Notes: generated by a model from the sequence alone, not told the origin. DNA of 6,232 bases from Lachnospiraceae bacterium UBA4381 (GCA_002391105.1 DGRT01000133.1:1-6232), one strand, 5' to 3'. Positions 1-5,884 are shown, numbered from the stretch's first letter. Translations and numbers: made by a program.

Positions 1-136
1 CATAAAGATAAGACATAGACACAAAGCCCTTAACACCATTCAGATTTACTATCACATCTATCAGAAGATTAATGGCAAGACCACAGAATGCAGATATTGT
101 AAAGCTTATCATTCCTCTTTTTAATACTTCCTTCAT
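1..136 (-). CDS. Small membrane protein, probable DUF3021 family (5' part only)
   Basis: This is the first 45 codons of a gene that runs off the left edge of the window. It begins MKEVLKRGMISFTISAFCGL, and the visible part contains one hydrophobic stretch (about residues 8-31) after a short basic N-terminus, consistent with the first membrane helix of a small integral membrane protein. Its ATG overlaps the stop codon of the LytTR gene as ATGA, so the two are very likely translationally coupled. A GGTGGTG sequence eight bases upstream can serve as ribosome binding site. Small four-helix DUF3021 proteins are the usual partner encoded directly after LytTR regulators of this size in Firmicutes. 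In the related streptococcal LytTR regulatory systems (HdrRM, BrsRM) the membrane protein inhibits its regulator. The family call rests on position and helix pattern, because too little sequence is present for a firm domain match. Confidence 0.6.
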   Translation of the reverse strand, partial: MKEVLKRGMISFTISAFCGLAINLLIDVIVNLNGVKGFVSMSYLY

Positions 137-597
137 GACTGTTTCACCACCCTTTCCGCCTTGAGCCGTTCCTTAAGCTTCGATACATTTCTTCTGGAGG
201 CATAGGTTTCATGCCCATTTTTCATTATAATCTTAATAGTTCCGGAAATACTCATATCAAGGCTTCTGATCTTTCTGATATTCACTATCTCAGACTTAGA
301 TATCCTCATAAAATGTTTTTTGGTGAGCTCCTCTTCAAGTTCATAGAGCTTACTGGATATGATATATCTTTCTTCTTCACCCAGAGCTATCACTCTCTGC
401 CCCTCAGAATAGAACGCCACTATCTCTCCCGGTCTGAGCATGTGTCTGTCGCCCCTTTCATCTATACCGGCAAGACTTTCATCATACATCATATGAAGCT
501 CAGACGATATATTTCTCACCTCATCGTTTATCTCACTATGACATATATGGAGTTCTATCTCAGAATACTTACTGTTTATCTCCGTCCTTATCTTCAT
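133..597 (-). CDS. LytTR-domain DNA-binding transcriptional regulator, 154 aa
   Basis: This is a stand-alone LytTR regulator without a response-regulator receiver domain. The N-terminal part (residues 1-50) is a short alpha/beta segment of the kind seen in LytTR-DUF3021 pairs. Residues about 53-146 form the LytTR DNA-binding domain, with the hallmark stretches FMRISKSEIVNIRKI (96-110) and YASRRNVSKLKERL (132-145). The frame stays open upstream to position 660, but a start at 597 is preferred: it has a GGGAG ribosome binding site six bases away, it gives the family-typical start MKIRTEI, and the longer version would need to begin inside a hairpin at the predicted transcription start. The gene has its own promoter just downstream of the ABC permease gene and overlaps the following membrane protein gene by 4 bp. 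It probably controls the adjacent ABC exporter, since LytTR-like direct repeats lie upstream of that operon (2390-2419). The domain is certain; the target is inferred. Confidence 0.92.
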   Translation of the reverse strand: MKIRTEINSKYSEIELHICHSEINDEVRNISSELHMMYDESLAGIDERGDRHMLRPGEIVAFYSEGQRVIALGEEERYIISSKLYELEEELTKKHFMRISKSEIVNIRKIRSLDMSISGTIKIIMKNGHETYASRRNVSKLKERLKAERVVKQS

Positions 598-603
598 CAG
601 AAT

Positions 604-608
604 CTCCC
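604..608 (-). promoter_or_regulatory. Ribosome binding site deciding the LytTR gene start
   Basis: GGGAG lies six bases before the ATG at 597. The alternative upstream ATG at 660 has only AT-rich sequence before it (TATACTTTTTATT) and no purine-rich site, so this site supports the shorter 154-aa protein. Confidence 0.75.
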
Positions 609-630
609 GTTCATCTCTTTCTAAATATAT

Positions 631-658
631 GGCGGACAAGGCATAACACCCGTCCGCC
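631..658 (-). promoter_or_regulatory. Inverted repeat / 5'-end mRNA hairpin of the LytTR transcript
   Basis: The arms GGCGGAC and GTCCGCC are perfect reverse complements. On the minus-strand RNA two G-U pairs and one G-C pair extend the stem to 10 bp (658-649 with 640-631) around an 8-nt loop. It begins at or next to the transcription start predicted from the -10 box at 666-671. It is not followed by a T-run on either strand, so it does not look like an intrinsic terminator. Possible roles are a 5' stabilising hairpin, a dyad operator overlapping the initial transcribed region, or a site of translational control. It ends 33 bases before the start codon and so does not cover the ribosome binding site. 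The structure is seen; the role is inferred. Confidence 0.6.
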
Positions 659-665
659 AATAAAA

Positions 666-694
666 AGTATAAAAAATTCTAAAGTATATTTCAA
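666..694 (-). promoter_or_regulatory. Predicted sigma-A promoter of the LytTR/membrane protein operon
   Basis: On the minus strand, TTGAAA (694-689, 5 of 6 matches to TTGACA) and TATACT (671-666, 5 of 6 matches to TATAAT) are separated by exactly 17 bp of AT-rich sequence. The -35 box overlaps the TGA stop of the ABC permease gene. The transcript would start near 659, leaving a leader of about 60 nt before the LytTR ATG. This implies the regulator can be expressed independently of the exporter genes, although read-through from upstream is also possible because no terminator separates them. Confidence 0.75.
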
Positions 695-1461
695 GTCAGG
701 TCTGCTCTCATTTTTCTCCTGAAGATAGTACCTGAAAGAGCTGTCAGAAGCACTGCAGATACTATAACAACTATGATAGGAATAACAAAACTATCCTTAC
801 TGAAGTCCATATCTATAGAAGCTCTTACCGCCTTTGTAGCATAGTAAAATGGAGTGCATACGCTGATCTTTTTCATAACACCTCCCACTCCATCAACATC
901 GAACCAGATACCACCTACGAAGGAGCCAAGAGATATAAAGATAGAACAGATTCCCGGTGCCGCCTTATCATTAAATAGTGTACCAACAATCATTCCTATT
1001 GCCGTAAACATCAGCGCCGCAGGAAGGAGAACAGCTATTGATATAAGAAGTCCGGCAAGACTAAGCTTTGAATCCGTAACTCCGGCTATTACCATTGATG
1101 CTGAAAATGCGATGACCGCCTGAACCAGTGCAACAGCCAGCATCGGAAGTATATAACCTATAGTAAAATCCCCGCTCTTCATAGGAGATGCAAACATCCT
1201 GATAAGAAAGCTGCCGTTTCTGTCCTTGGCAACACCAATAGCAGTAAAAAGCATAACAAAGGTCAGTCCGAAAATCGCGATTCCACCCGACAGATTGTCT
1301 ATCCTGAAAAGTGTCATGCCCGCCTCCTTAGGTATGCTTGCATTCACCACTGACATTATAACCAGCATTACTATAGGAAATGCTATGCAAAATATATAGC
1401 TAAGCACATCCCTTGACATTTCAAGTATATTCCTCTTTGCAAAGTTGATTGTTCTATTCAT
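691..1461 (-). CDS. ABC-2 type transporter permease, 256 aa
   Basis: This is the integral membrane subunit of an ABC exporter, pairing with the ATPase encoded just upstream. Six hydrophobic segments are visible, at about residues 20-40, 59-77, 100-127, 134-160, 168-187 and 224-245. The cytoplasmic loop DRNGSFLIRMFASPMKSGDF (80-99) is the conserved ABC-2 pattern in which an acidic/basic stretch precedes a 'hRmfasPmk' motif. The length is normal for the family. The ATG at 1461 is chosen because an AGGAGG site lies five bases upstream. The frame continues to a TTG at 1494, but that start has no ribosome binding site and adds a highly charged, family-atypical MMYRVENEEAE. The gene follows the ATPase after 120 bp and is probably cotranscribed with it. 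The substrate cannot be told from sequence; drugs, antimicrobial peptides or lipids are typical for exporters of this type next to LytTR or similar regulators. Confidence 0.9.
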   Translation of the reverse strand: MNRTINFAKRNILEMSRDVLSYIFCIAFPIVMLVIMSVVNASIPKEAGMTLFRIDNLSGGIAIFGLTFVMLFTAIGVAKDRNGSFLIRMFASPMKSGDFTIGYILPMLAVALVQAVIAFSASMVIAGVTDSKLSLAGLLISIAVLLPAALMFTAIGMIVGTLFNDKAAPGICSIFISLGSFVGGIWFDVDGVGGVMKKISVCTPFYYATKAVRASIDMDFSKDSFVIPIIVVIVSAVLLTALSGTIFRRKMRADLT

Positions 1462-1466
1462 TTCTG

Positions 1467-1472
1467 CCTCCT
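1467..1472 (-). promoter_or_regulatory. Strong Shine-Dalgarno site deciding the permease start
   Basis: A full AGGAGG sits five bases before the ATG at 1461. It lies inside the longer open frame that begins at the TTG at 1494, which argues that translation starts at 1461. Confidence 0.85.
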
Positions 1473-1581
1473 CGTTCTCTACACGATACATCAAATCATA
1501 AAAACCGGATTAGATTCCCACCCGATCTGCCTGATAGCTCATTTTAAAATGCTTCTGTAACGTAACTATATCAATTTCTGA

Positions 1582-2307
1582 TTAACCTGCATTTTCAGCT
1601 ACAGCAACGAACACCTCTTCGAGTCCCTTTTTTCCTGTCTCCTGCTCCAGTTCACTGAGGGTTCCCAGGCGAACTATACGTCCATCTATCATTATGGCTA
1701 TCCTGTCTGCCAGGGACTCTGCTTCTTCCATATAGTGAGTGGTAAGCACTATCGTCATACTTTCCCTAAGTCTGTTTATTATCTTCCAGAGCTCTCTTCT
1801 TGCCAGAACATCGAGTCCCAGAGTTGGCTCATCCAGAAACAGTACCTTGGGTTCTCCGATTATTGCCATCGCTATAGAAAGCTTTCTCTTCCAGCCTCCC
1901 GAAAGATGCTTTGATTTTGTATCCTTATATTCTTCAAGTCCGAAGATTCTTATAGTTTTCTCTACACTTCCTTTTATATGCTCCTTATCCAGATATACTC
2001 CTGCCATAAATCTCAGATTTTCTTCAATGGTAAGATTATCGGCAACTGCAGTATCCTGTGTTGATATTCCCACAAGTCTCTTAACCATATCAGACTCTTT
2101 AATTACATCATGTCCAAGTATCTGAGCAGTTCCCTCTGTCGGTCTTGAAAGACCTGTAAGCATTCTTATGGTTGTTGTTTTTCCAGCTCCGTTTACTCCC
2201 AGAAGAGCAATCATTTCCCCCTCCGGTACAGAGAGCGATATATTATCTACGGCAGTTTTATTACCGTATCTTTTGGTAAGACCATTTGTAAAAATAGCAT
2301 TTCCCAT
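1582..2307 (-). CDS. ABC transporter ATP-binding protein, 241 aa
   Basis: This is the cytoplasmic ATPase subunit of an ABC-2 exporter (DrrA/CcmA-like). The motifs appear in the expected order: Walker A GVNGAGKT (37-44), Q-loop glutamine Q84 in STQDT, signature LSGGW (135-139, then KRKLS), Walker B VLFLDEP (155-161) with catalytic E160, D-loop LGLD, and switch histidine H191 in TTHYMEEAE. All catalytic positions are present; the only departure is Trp at the fifth signature position, where Gln or Met is usual. The short C-terminus (about 35 residues after the nucleotide-binding fold) lacks a long accessory domain. The ATG at 2307 is preceded by AAAGGA with a rather long 10-base spacer. This is the first gene of the exporter unit, downstream of a stretch carrying two LytTR-like direct repeats, which suggests regulation by the LytTR protein encoded at 133-597. 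The function as an exporter ATPase is firm; the substrate is unknown. Confidence 0.95.
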   Translation of the reverse strand: MGNAIFTNGLTKRYGNKTAVDNISLSVPEGEMIALLGVNGAGKTTTIRMLTGLSRPTEGTAQILGHDVIKESDMVKRLVGISTQDTAVADNLTIEENLRFMAGVYLDKEHIKGSVEKTIRIFGLEEYKDTKSKHLSGGWKRKLSIAMAIIGEPKVLFLDEPTLGLDVLARRELWKIINRLRESMTIVLTTHYMEEAESLADRIAIMIDGRIVRLGTLSELEQETGKKGLEEVFVAVAENAG

Positions 2308-2348
2308 ATCCCATCAGTCCTTTCTTATATGCATGTCTTTGTTTGAGC

Positions 2349-2362
2349 AGATATTACTATCT
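2349..2362. repeat. Short inverted repeat in the ABC operon leader
   Basis: AGATA and TATCT flank four bases, 42 bp upstream of the ATPase start, in the stretch where the ABC operon promoter should lie. The 5-bp arms are short enough to arise by chance. No convincing -35/-10 pair was found here: TTGACC at 2401-2396 is a good -35 but only the poor TATGCA lies 16 bp downstream of it. A weak core promoter would fit one that depends on an activator. Confidence 0.25.
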
Positions 2363-2389
2363 ACGAAAGACGCTGCATACAGAAATGAC

Positions 2390-2419
2390 ATGAACGGTCA
2401 ATTTTTTAATATAAATGGT
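2390..2419 (-). promoter_or_regulatory. Candidate LytTR binding site: two direct repeats upstream of the ABC exporter
   Basis: On the minus strand ACCATTTAT (2419-2411) is followed after exactly 12 bp by ACCGTTCAT (2398-2390). The established LytTR recognition pattern is two direct repeats of [TA][AC][CA]GTTN[AG][TG] with a 12-13 bp spacer. The second copy matches at every position and the first at all but one (A in place of G). The 21-bp period places both copies on the same face of the helix. The site lies 83 bp upstream of the ATPase start codon, and a LytTR gene sits directly after the exporter genes, so control of the exporter is the natural reading. No equivalent pair was seen upstream of the LytTR gene itself. 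Confidence 0.6.
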
Positions 2420-2584
2420 ATAGTTTGAGCCATTGCTATATCTGCATATTTACCTTGCGTAACCATGTCCGGCACCAATTATTACATCTATGGTAGCATT
2501 ATAATATACTTCAACAGCCCTTTCTGAATACTTTATAGGTACAACCTCATCCTTCTTATTACCATGAATGAAATACTTTATCAT
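2398..2584 (-). pseudogene. C-terminal remnant of an alpha/beta hydrolase, frameshifted
   Basis: Read from 2584, the frame gives 44 residues, including YFIHGNKKDEVVPIKYSERA and VIIGAGHGY, then stops at 2450-2452. Shifting frame at about 2454 continues GKYADIAMAQTIPFILKN and reaches a stop at 2398-2400. Joined, this is the C-terminal end of a serine alpha/beta hydrolase (dienelactone hydrolase/feruloyl esterase-like): the 'HG.kDe.VP' strand with the acid-residue Asp, and 'GAGHG' with the catalytic His, followed by the last helix. The nucleophile elbow (GxSxG) and everything before it are missing. The upstream break falls close to the 17-bp inverted repeat at 2604-2647. The fragment cannot be active. 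It is probably the tail of a formerly complete gene, and it lies between the c-di-GMP operon and the exporter operon. Its final codons now overlap the candidate LytTR binding site. Confidence 0.75.
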
Positions 2585-2603
2585 TTTGTATAGGTATAAT
2601 ATA

Positions 2604-2647
2604 AAAAGTGTACAAGTTGAAGTTACCCTGTCAACTTGTACACTTTT
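2604..2647 (-). terminator. Perfect 17-bp hairpin, likely intrinsic terminator of the c-di-GMP operon
   Basis: AAAAGTGTACAAGTTGA and its exact reverse complement flank a 10-nt loop (2621-2630). Read on the minus strand the stem ends in TTTTT followed by TATATTAT, which fits a rho-independent terminator 43 bp after the stop of the 117-aa gene. On the plus strand the stem ends in TTTT, so it could also act in the other direction. The 17-bp perfect stem with low GC is longer than most terminators, so a small inverted-repeat element that serves as a terminator is an alternative. Confidence 0.7.
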
Positions 2648-2690
2648 GCATCAAATACTATCCATTTTTCATCAATCATCTGAAGCAGCA

Positions 2691-3044
2691 TCACCTGTCA
2701 TATCTATTATTCTTATTATTATATTGACCACCATTCTGACTCTTATATAAGAACCTGATAAACCTGAATATATTCCGAATGGTATTAATTCCTCTCTTTA
2801 CAGAGTTCACTGCTCTTATCAGAATATTCTCCTTCTTCGGTTCCTTCTCGTCACCATAACGAACCTCTTCGGTATGCCCGCTACCGCCTGACTGCTGACC
2901 GGTATAAACCACCTTGTGCTGTCCTGCAGAATTACGATATATCTTATAGCCTGAGCCTTTAAGCTCGTTACATCTTGAGATATATTCACTTATTTCAAAT
3001 TCATAAAGCCTGTCCAGTTCCTGGGATATACTATCTAAATTCAT
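2691..3044 (-). CDS. Hypothetical protein, 117 aa, with basic amphipathic C-terminal helix
   Basis: I do not recognise a characterised family. The N-terminus (1-28) looks like a helix with alternating acidic and hydrophobic residues (MNLDSISQELDRLYEFEISE). It is followed by LKGSGYKIYRNSAGQHKVVY (28-47), which reads as a compact beta hairpin. A Gly/Ser/Glu-rich linker follows (48-72), then a strongly basic, hydrophobic amphipathic helix (about 74-101: ILIRAVNSVKRGINTIRNIF and onward). The last 16 residues are Asn/Gln/Tyr-rich. There is no signal peptide and no clear transmembrane helix; the basic helix could bind membrane or nucleic acid. The start at 3044 has AAAGGAAA about seven bases upstream. 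It is the last gene of the unit, 45 bp after the DUF5104-like gene, with a terminator just downstream, so it is probably cotranscribed with the diguanylate cyclase. Confidence 0.75.
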   Translation of the reverse strand: MNLDSISQELDRLYEFEISEYISRCNELKGSGYKIYRNSAGQHKVVYTGQQSGGSGHTEEVRYGDEKEPKKENILIRAVNSVKRGINTIRNIFRFIRFLYKSQNGGQYNNKNNRYDR

Positions 3045-3089
3045 AAATGTTTCCTTTTCTATATCGGATTCCTCTGGCTTATAATGAAC

Positions 3090-3836
3090 CTAATGGTCTT
3101 CGAGCCATTCCTCCTTCAGCCGGTCTATCTCCTCCTGAACCTCATCGGTTGGATAATACGCCCAGGTCTCTGAGGTTCCTATACTCTTCTTTACACTACC
3201 GTTATTAGTCAGAACAATATAGTGAATACCAACATCATTTGCATCTTCCTTATCTCCGGTTTGTATAGCAAAGTAGATTGTTTCCTCTTCATCATTAATT
3301 TTCGCCATATTAAACTCGGCATATCTTTCCGTCTCACTTTCAGGTCTGTTAGAGCCTCCACCATGATACAGATATTCTGTAGGTCTGTAATCAGAATTAT
3401 CCGGTCCACTGACAGAGGTATATCTTTCGAAATTCCTGTCTTCTATGTGAGTGGAATCCATATATTCCTGAATATCCTCCTTAGTAATACCACACTCACT
3501 GATAACATTTGGTGCAAAGAGTGAATATACTGTATCAGCATCCTTATCTAAAAATGCCTGAACCACCTCATTTCTAAGCTTTGGACCATCTACATGATTA
3601 TATTCTTTCTCAGTAAGCTTAACGCTTGTTACTGCATATATGACAACAATCCAGGGAAGCACCAGCATGGCTATTCCTATCCACATCCCTATCATCGGAG
3701 TTTTTATCCCCTGCTTTTTCTTGCTGAAATGTCTGATAAGCGAGATGATTATCATTGCAGCAGCTATTAGCGTAAGACCACCTGCTATGGCTATTATCAC
3801 ACCTATCACAGCAACATTAAGGAGCACTATAGACAT
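3090..3836 (-). CDS. Membrane-anchored protein with DUF5104-like domain, 248 aa
   Basis: Two N-terminal hydrophobic segments (about 5-35 and 48-70) are joined by a basic loop RHFSKKKQGIK, which by the positive-inside rule lies in the cytoplasm. This puts the N-terminus and the large C-terminal domain (71-248) outside the membrane. The domain includes RNEVVQAFLDKDADTVYSLF (88-107), then GITKEDIQEYMD, and later ETERYAEFNMAKINDEEETI (168-187) ending in VGIHYIVL (202-209). This pattern resembles the DUF5104 family of Firmicute surface proteins, whose biochemical role is not established. The tail is acidic (EEIDRLKEEWLEDH). An AAAGGGA site six bases before the ATG supports the start. The gene begins only 21 bp after the diguanylate cyclase stop, so it is very likely cotranscribed; a role in envelope sensing or adhesion tied to c-di-GMP is inference. 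Topology is fairly secure, the family match moderate. Confidence 0.8.
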   Translation of the reverse strand: MSIVLLNVAVIGVIIAIAGGLTLIAAAMIIISLIRHFSKKKQGIKTPMIGMWIGIAMLVLPWIVVIYAVTSVKLTEKEYNHVDGPKLRNEVVQAFLDKDADTVYSLFAPNVISECGITKEDIQEYMDSTHIEDRNFERYTSVSGPDNSDYRPTEYLYHGGGSNRPESETERYAEFNMAKINDEEETIYFAIQTGDKEDANDVGIHYIVLTNNGSVKKSIGTSETWAYYPTDEVQEEIDRLKEEWLEDH

Positions 3837-3857
3837 ACTTTTTCCCTTTACCTTCTA

Positions 3858-5768
3858 TTATCTCATAGTTTTTCTGTTACGCTTATTCTTATACATTTTC
3901 TCATCAGCATTTCTCATAAGAATATGATAATCCTTCTGACCACTGGAAAGACTGTAGCCAATCGAGAAGCTGATATTTACCGTCTCACCATTATCAAGTG
4001 TAAGTGTACCTCCGTCCTGAAGTCCGGACAGCCTGTTGAGGTCATCCATAAGCTCAGACTCAGTCATATAACCATAGAGAAACATGATATACTCATCTCC
4101 TCCAAGTCTGCCCGACATATTACTGCGGCTTCCGAAGGAGCTGAGACTTTCACCAATCGCCTTGAGATATTCATCTCCTGCACTATGCCCATATTTATCA
4201 TTTACTTCCTTCAGGTAATCAGCATCTGCCATAATTACCGCACCATAGCCAAGAGAATCCGTATCTTCAAACAGTTTATCCAGAGTTCCGTTTATCCCTC
4301 TTCTGTTGAGCAGTCCCGTGAGACTGTCTATATCCCTGTCCGTCTCCGCCAGAAGTCTCTTCTCTATCTCGCTTGTCATATCGATAAGCACGCCAAATGT
4401 ATCATTTGCCTGCTTAACCTCTTCCAGCTTGATATATCTGGTATCTATACCATTCATAATATAGATACTTTCCTCAGATTCAAATGGATACTTCTTAATC
4501 TCGTCAATAAACTCCTGAAACTTTTTATAATCGGAAGTGAGCTCCGTAAGCTTTTTATAATTAAGACCAAGTATATCCGGTACATAATCTGTAAATCGCA
4601 CGTTTTTCATGTTTATATTATATTCATAAACACCTATACGCATATTTGTCCGGTTTAATACAAAGGACATCTTATCCGTTGTAGCCAGGATTCCCTGTAT
4701 TACTTCATTTATATGGCTGGAAAGCTCCTCAAATTCCTGACTTCCCTTTACCTCCACCTCCTTCTGCAGATTACCGGAGGTTATCTCAGTCAGATCACCG
4801 TTAATCTCATCTATGCTGTCGATAACATAATGATTTATATAGGCTGTAACCGAGATAACAAGTATAGCCGAAACAAACAGTATCGATATACCTAAGATAA
4901 GCAGATTCTGTCCTATATTCATATACAGTCTGTCATTGGAAACTACATAGCCGACTCTTATATCTCCTATTCTTTTAAAGATGCAAAATGAATCCTTCCC
5001 CGATATTGTTGCATTAAAGCCCTCATCATCAGTCCTTATATCATCTATTCCCGGACCAATATCAGATATATTTTTACCTGTTATATTTCTGTCAGTAGAG
5101 CCTTTTATAGTACCGTCGTTATGATCAATGGCAAACAGCCCGATACCAACACCTGTATTCAGCATCGCAAATACATTTGACAGGCTGTTTTCTTCCATAA
5201 GTCTGGTAATGTTCTTGGGTTCCATACCAATCTGAAGTATAAAGGATTTATCCGAACTCCACACAGCAGAGTACTGCATAAGCTTCTCTTCCGCTGTATT
5301 AGGTGTTATATCCTGAACCAGTTCCAGATTCTTGTCATCAAGCATCTGTTTGAAGAATCCAATCTGGTCTCCCGAATTAACACTCATTCCGTAATACTCA
5401 GGATTGGTTCCCTTGATAATGGTTCCGGAAGTATCAAATATATGTATCTCGTTTACTTCCGTCATTTCAGCAATTCGCTTCAGTTCCTTTACATCATCCA
5501 TTACATCAGGATTATATTGAAGCATATATGCAATAGAATGTGCATTTGATATACAGGTCTTTCTGTATGCCGCTATGTTATATGCAAGCTCATAATCATT
5601 ATCCTCCAGCACTCTTTCTATCTGAGTAAAAACAGACTGGGCATCCTCTCTCGCGTTTTTTCGTGCGGAAAGAACAAGAATAATCATGGAAATAATCATC
5701 GAAAGCACCACAATTACAAACGTGATTGCAATCATATAACGAATTATCTTTGAACGAATATGTAACAT
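3858..5768 (-). CDS. Membrane-bound sensor diguanylate cyclase (dCache-like/HAMP/PAS-like/GGDEF), 636 aa
   Basis: The protein should make cyclic di-GMP from two GTP in response to an extracellular signal. It has an N-terminal membrane helix (about 11-34), an extracytoplasmic region of about 250 residues (35-284) with a dCache-like layout, a second helix (285-310), a HAMP linker (about 311-360), and a PAS-like segment (about 370-470) ending in the PAC-type VLIDMTSEIEKR. The GGDEF domain follows (about 478-632), with SLTGLLNRRG (482-491), metal-binding D515 and D517 in the DADYLKEVND stretch, the active-site loop GGDEY (556-560), and SIG (602-604). The last loop residue is Tyr where Phe is canonical. 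The allosteric I-site RxxD is absent: the equivalent residues are SRSN (547-550), so product inhibition is unlikely. The start at 5768 has a G-rich AGGGGGAGG unusually close to the ATG; no later Met has a better site. The neighbouring HD-GYP gene suggests opposing enzymes. Confidence 0.93.
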   Translation of the reverse strand: MLHIRSKIIRYMIAITFVIVVLSMIISMIILVLSARKNAREDAQSVFTQIERVLEDNDYELAYNIAAYRKTCISNAHSIAYMLQYNPDVMDDVKELKRIAEMTEVNEIHIFDTSGTIIKGTNPEYYGMSVNSGDQIGFFKQMLDDKNLELVQDITPNTAEEKLMQYSAVWSSDKSFILQIGMEPKNITRLMEENSLSNVFAMLNTGVGIGLFAIDHNDGTIKGSTDRNITGKNISDIGPGIDDIRTDDEGFNATISGKDSFCIFKRIGDIRVGYVVSNDRLYMNIGQNLLILGISILFVSAILVISVTAYINHYVIDSIDEINGDLTEITSGNLQKEVEVKGSQEFEELSSHINEVIQGILATTDKMSFVLNRTNMRIGVYEYNINMKNVRFTDYVPDILGLNYKKLTELTSDYKKFQEFIDEIKKYPFESEESIYIMNGIDTRYIKLEEVKQANDTFGVLIDMTSEIEKRLLAETDRDIDSLTGLLNRRGINGTLDKLFEDTDSLGYGAVIMADADYLKEVNDKYGHSAGDEYLKAIGESLSSFGSRSNMSGRLGGDEYIMFLYGYMTESELMDDLNRLSGLQDGGTLTLDNGETVNISFSIGYSLSSGQKDYHILMRNADEKMYKNKRNRKTMR

Positions 5769-5884
5769 ATCCTCCCCCTAACGTATCTACAGTTCTATAT
5801 CAGACTTTCACATCCTGTGTCTGTTCAGGTCATAAAGGCATGACTATCACTACGAGGCACCACTCTCCGGAGCAAAAGCAGTTA
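5769..5884 (-). other. Intergenic leader between the HD-GYP and diguanylate cyclase genes
   Basis: These 116 bp hold no recognisable gene. There is a small hairpin (5829-5844, GTCAT and ATGAC around a six-base loop) and the 8-bp palindrome CTCCGGAG (5865-5872), but no T-run that would mark a terminator after the HD-GYP gene. I found no convincing sigma-A promoter: TATAGA about 30 bp before the start codon lacks a matching -35. I also looked for the conserved core of the c-di-GMP-I riboswitch (CACGCACAGGGCAAACC) and do not see it. Read-through from the HD-GYP gene is therefore the simplest reading. Confidence 0.4.

Noticed and set aside
598..660. N-terminal extension of the LytTR protein to an ATG at 660
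   Set aside because: The extension lacks a ribosome binding site, would start at the predicted transcription start and spans the hairpin. The internal ATG at 597 has GGGAG and a family-typical N-terminus.
1462..1494. TTG start of the permease at 1494
   Set aside because: There is no Shine-Dalgarno sequence upstream, while a perfect AGGAGG precedes the ATG at 1461.
1540..1551. Palindrome CATTTTAAAATG between ATPase and permease genes
   Set aside because: It is AT-rich and short, with no T-run and no promoter boxes at proper spacing nearby. Chance is a sufficient explanation.
2374..2401. TTGACC...TATGCA as a sigma-A promoter for the ABC operon
   Set aside because: The -10 matches only three of six positions and the spacer is 16 bp. 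It also overlaps the LytTR-like repeat, so it was left as an unproven option.
2624..2692. Short minus-strand reading frame ending in WIVFDAKVYKLTG
   Set aside because: It is about 22 codons, overlaps the terminator hairpin arm, has no convincing ribosome binding site and matches no family I can name.
4520..4560. Direct repeat CTTTTTATAA within the diguanylate cyclase gene
   Set aside because: It encodes similar Tyr-Lys-Lys segments in the PAS-like region and shows no other sign of a repeat element.
3924..4658. Long open frame on the plus strand (244 codons) inside the diguanylate cyclase gene
   Set aside because: It is an antisense shadow of a clearly conserved coding region, with a low-complexity Ile/Tyr/His-rich translation and no domain.
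5769..5884. Possible cyclic di-GMP riboswitch before the diguanylate cyclase
   Set aside because: The expected conserved core is absent and the only stem visible is 5 bp long.
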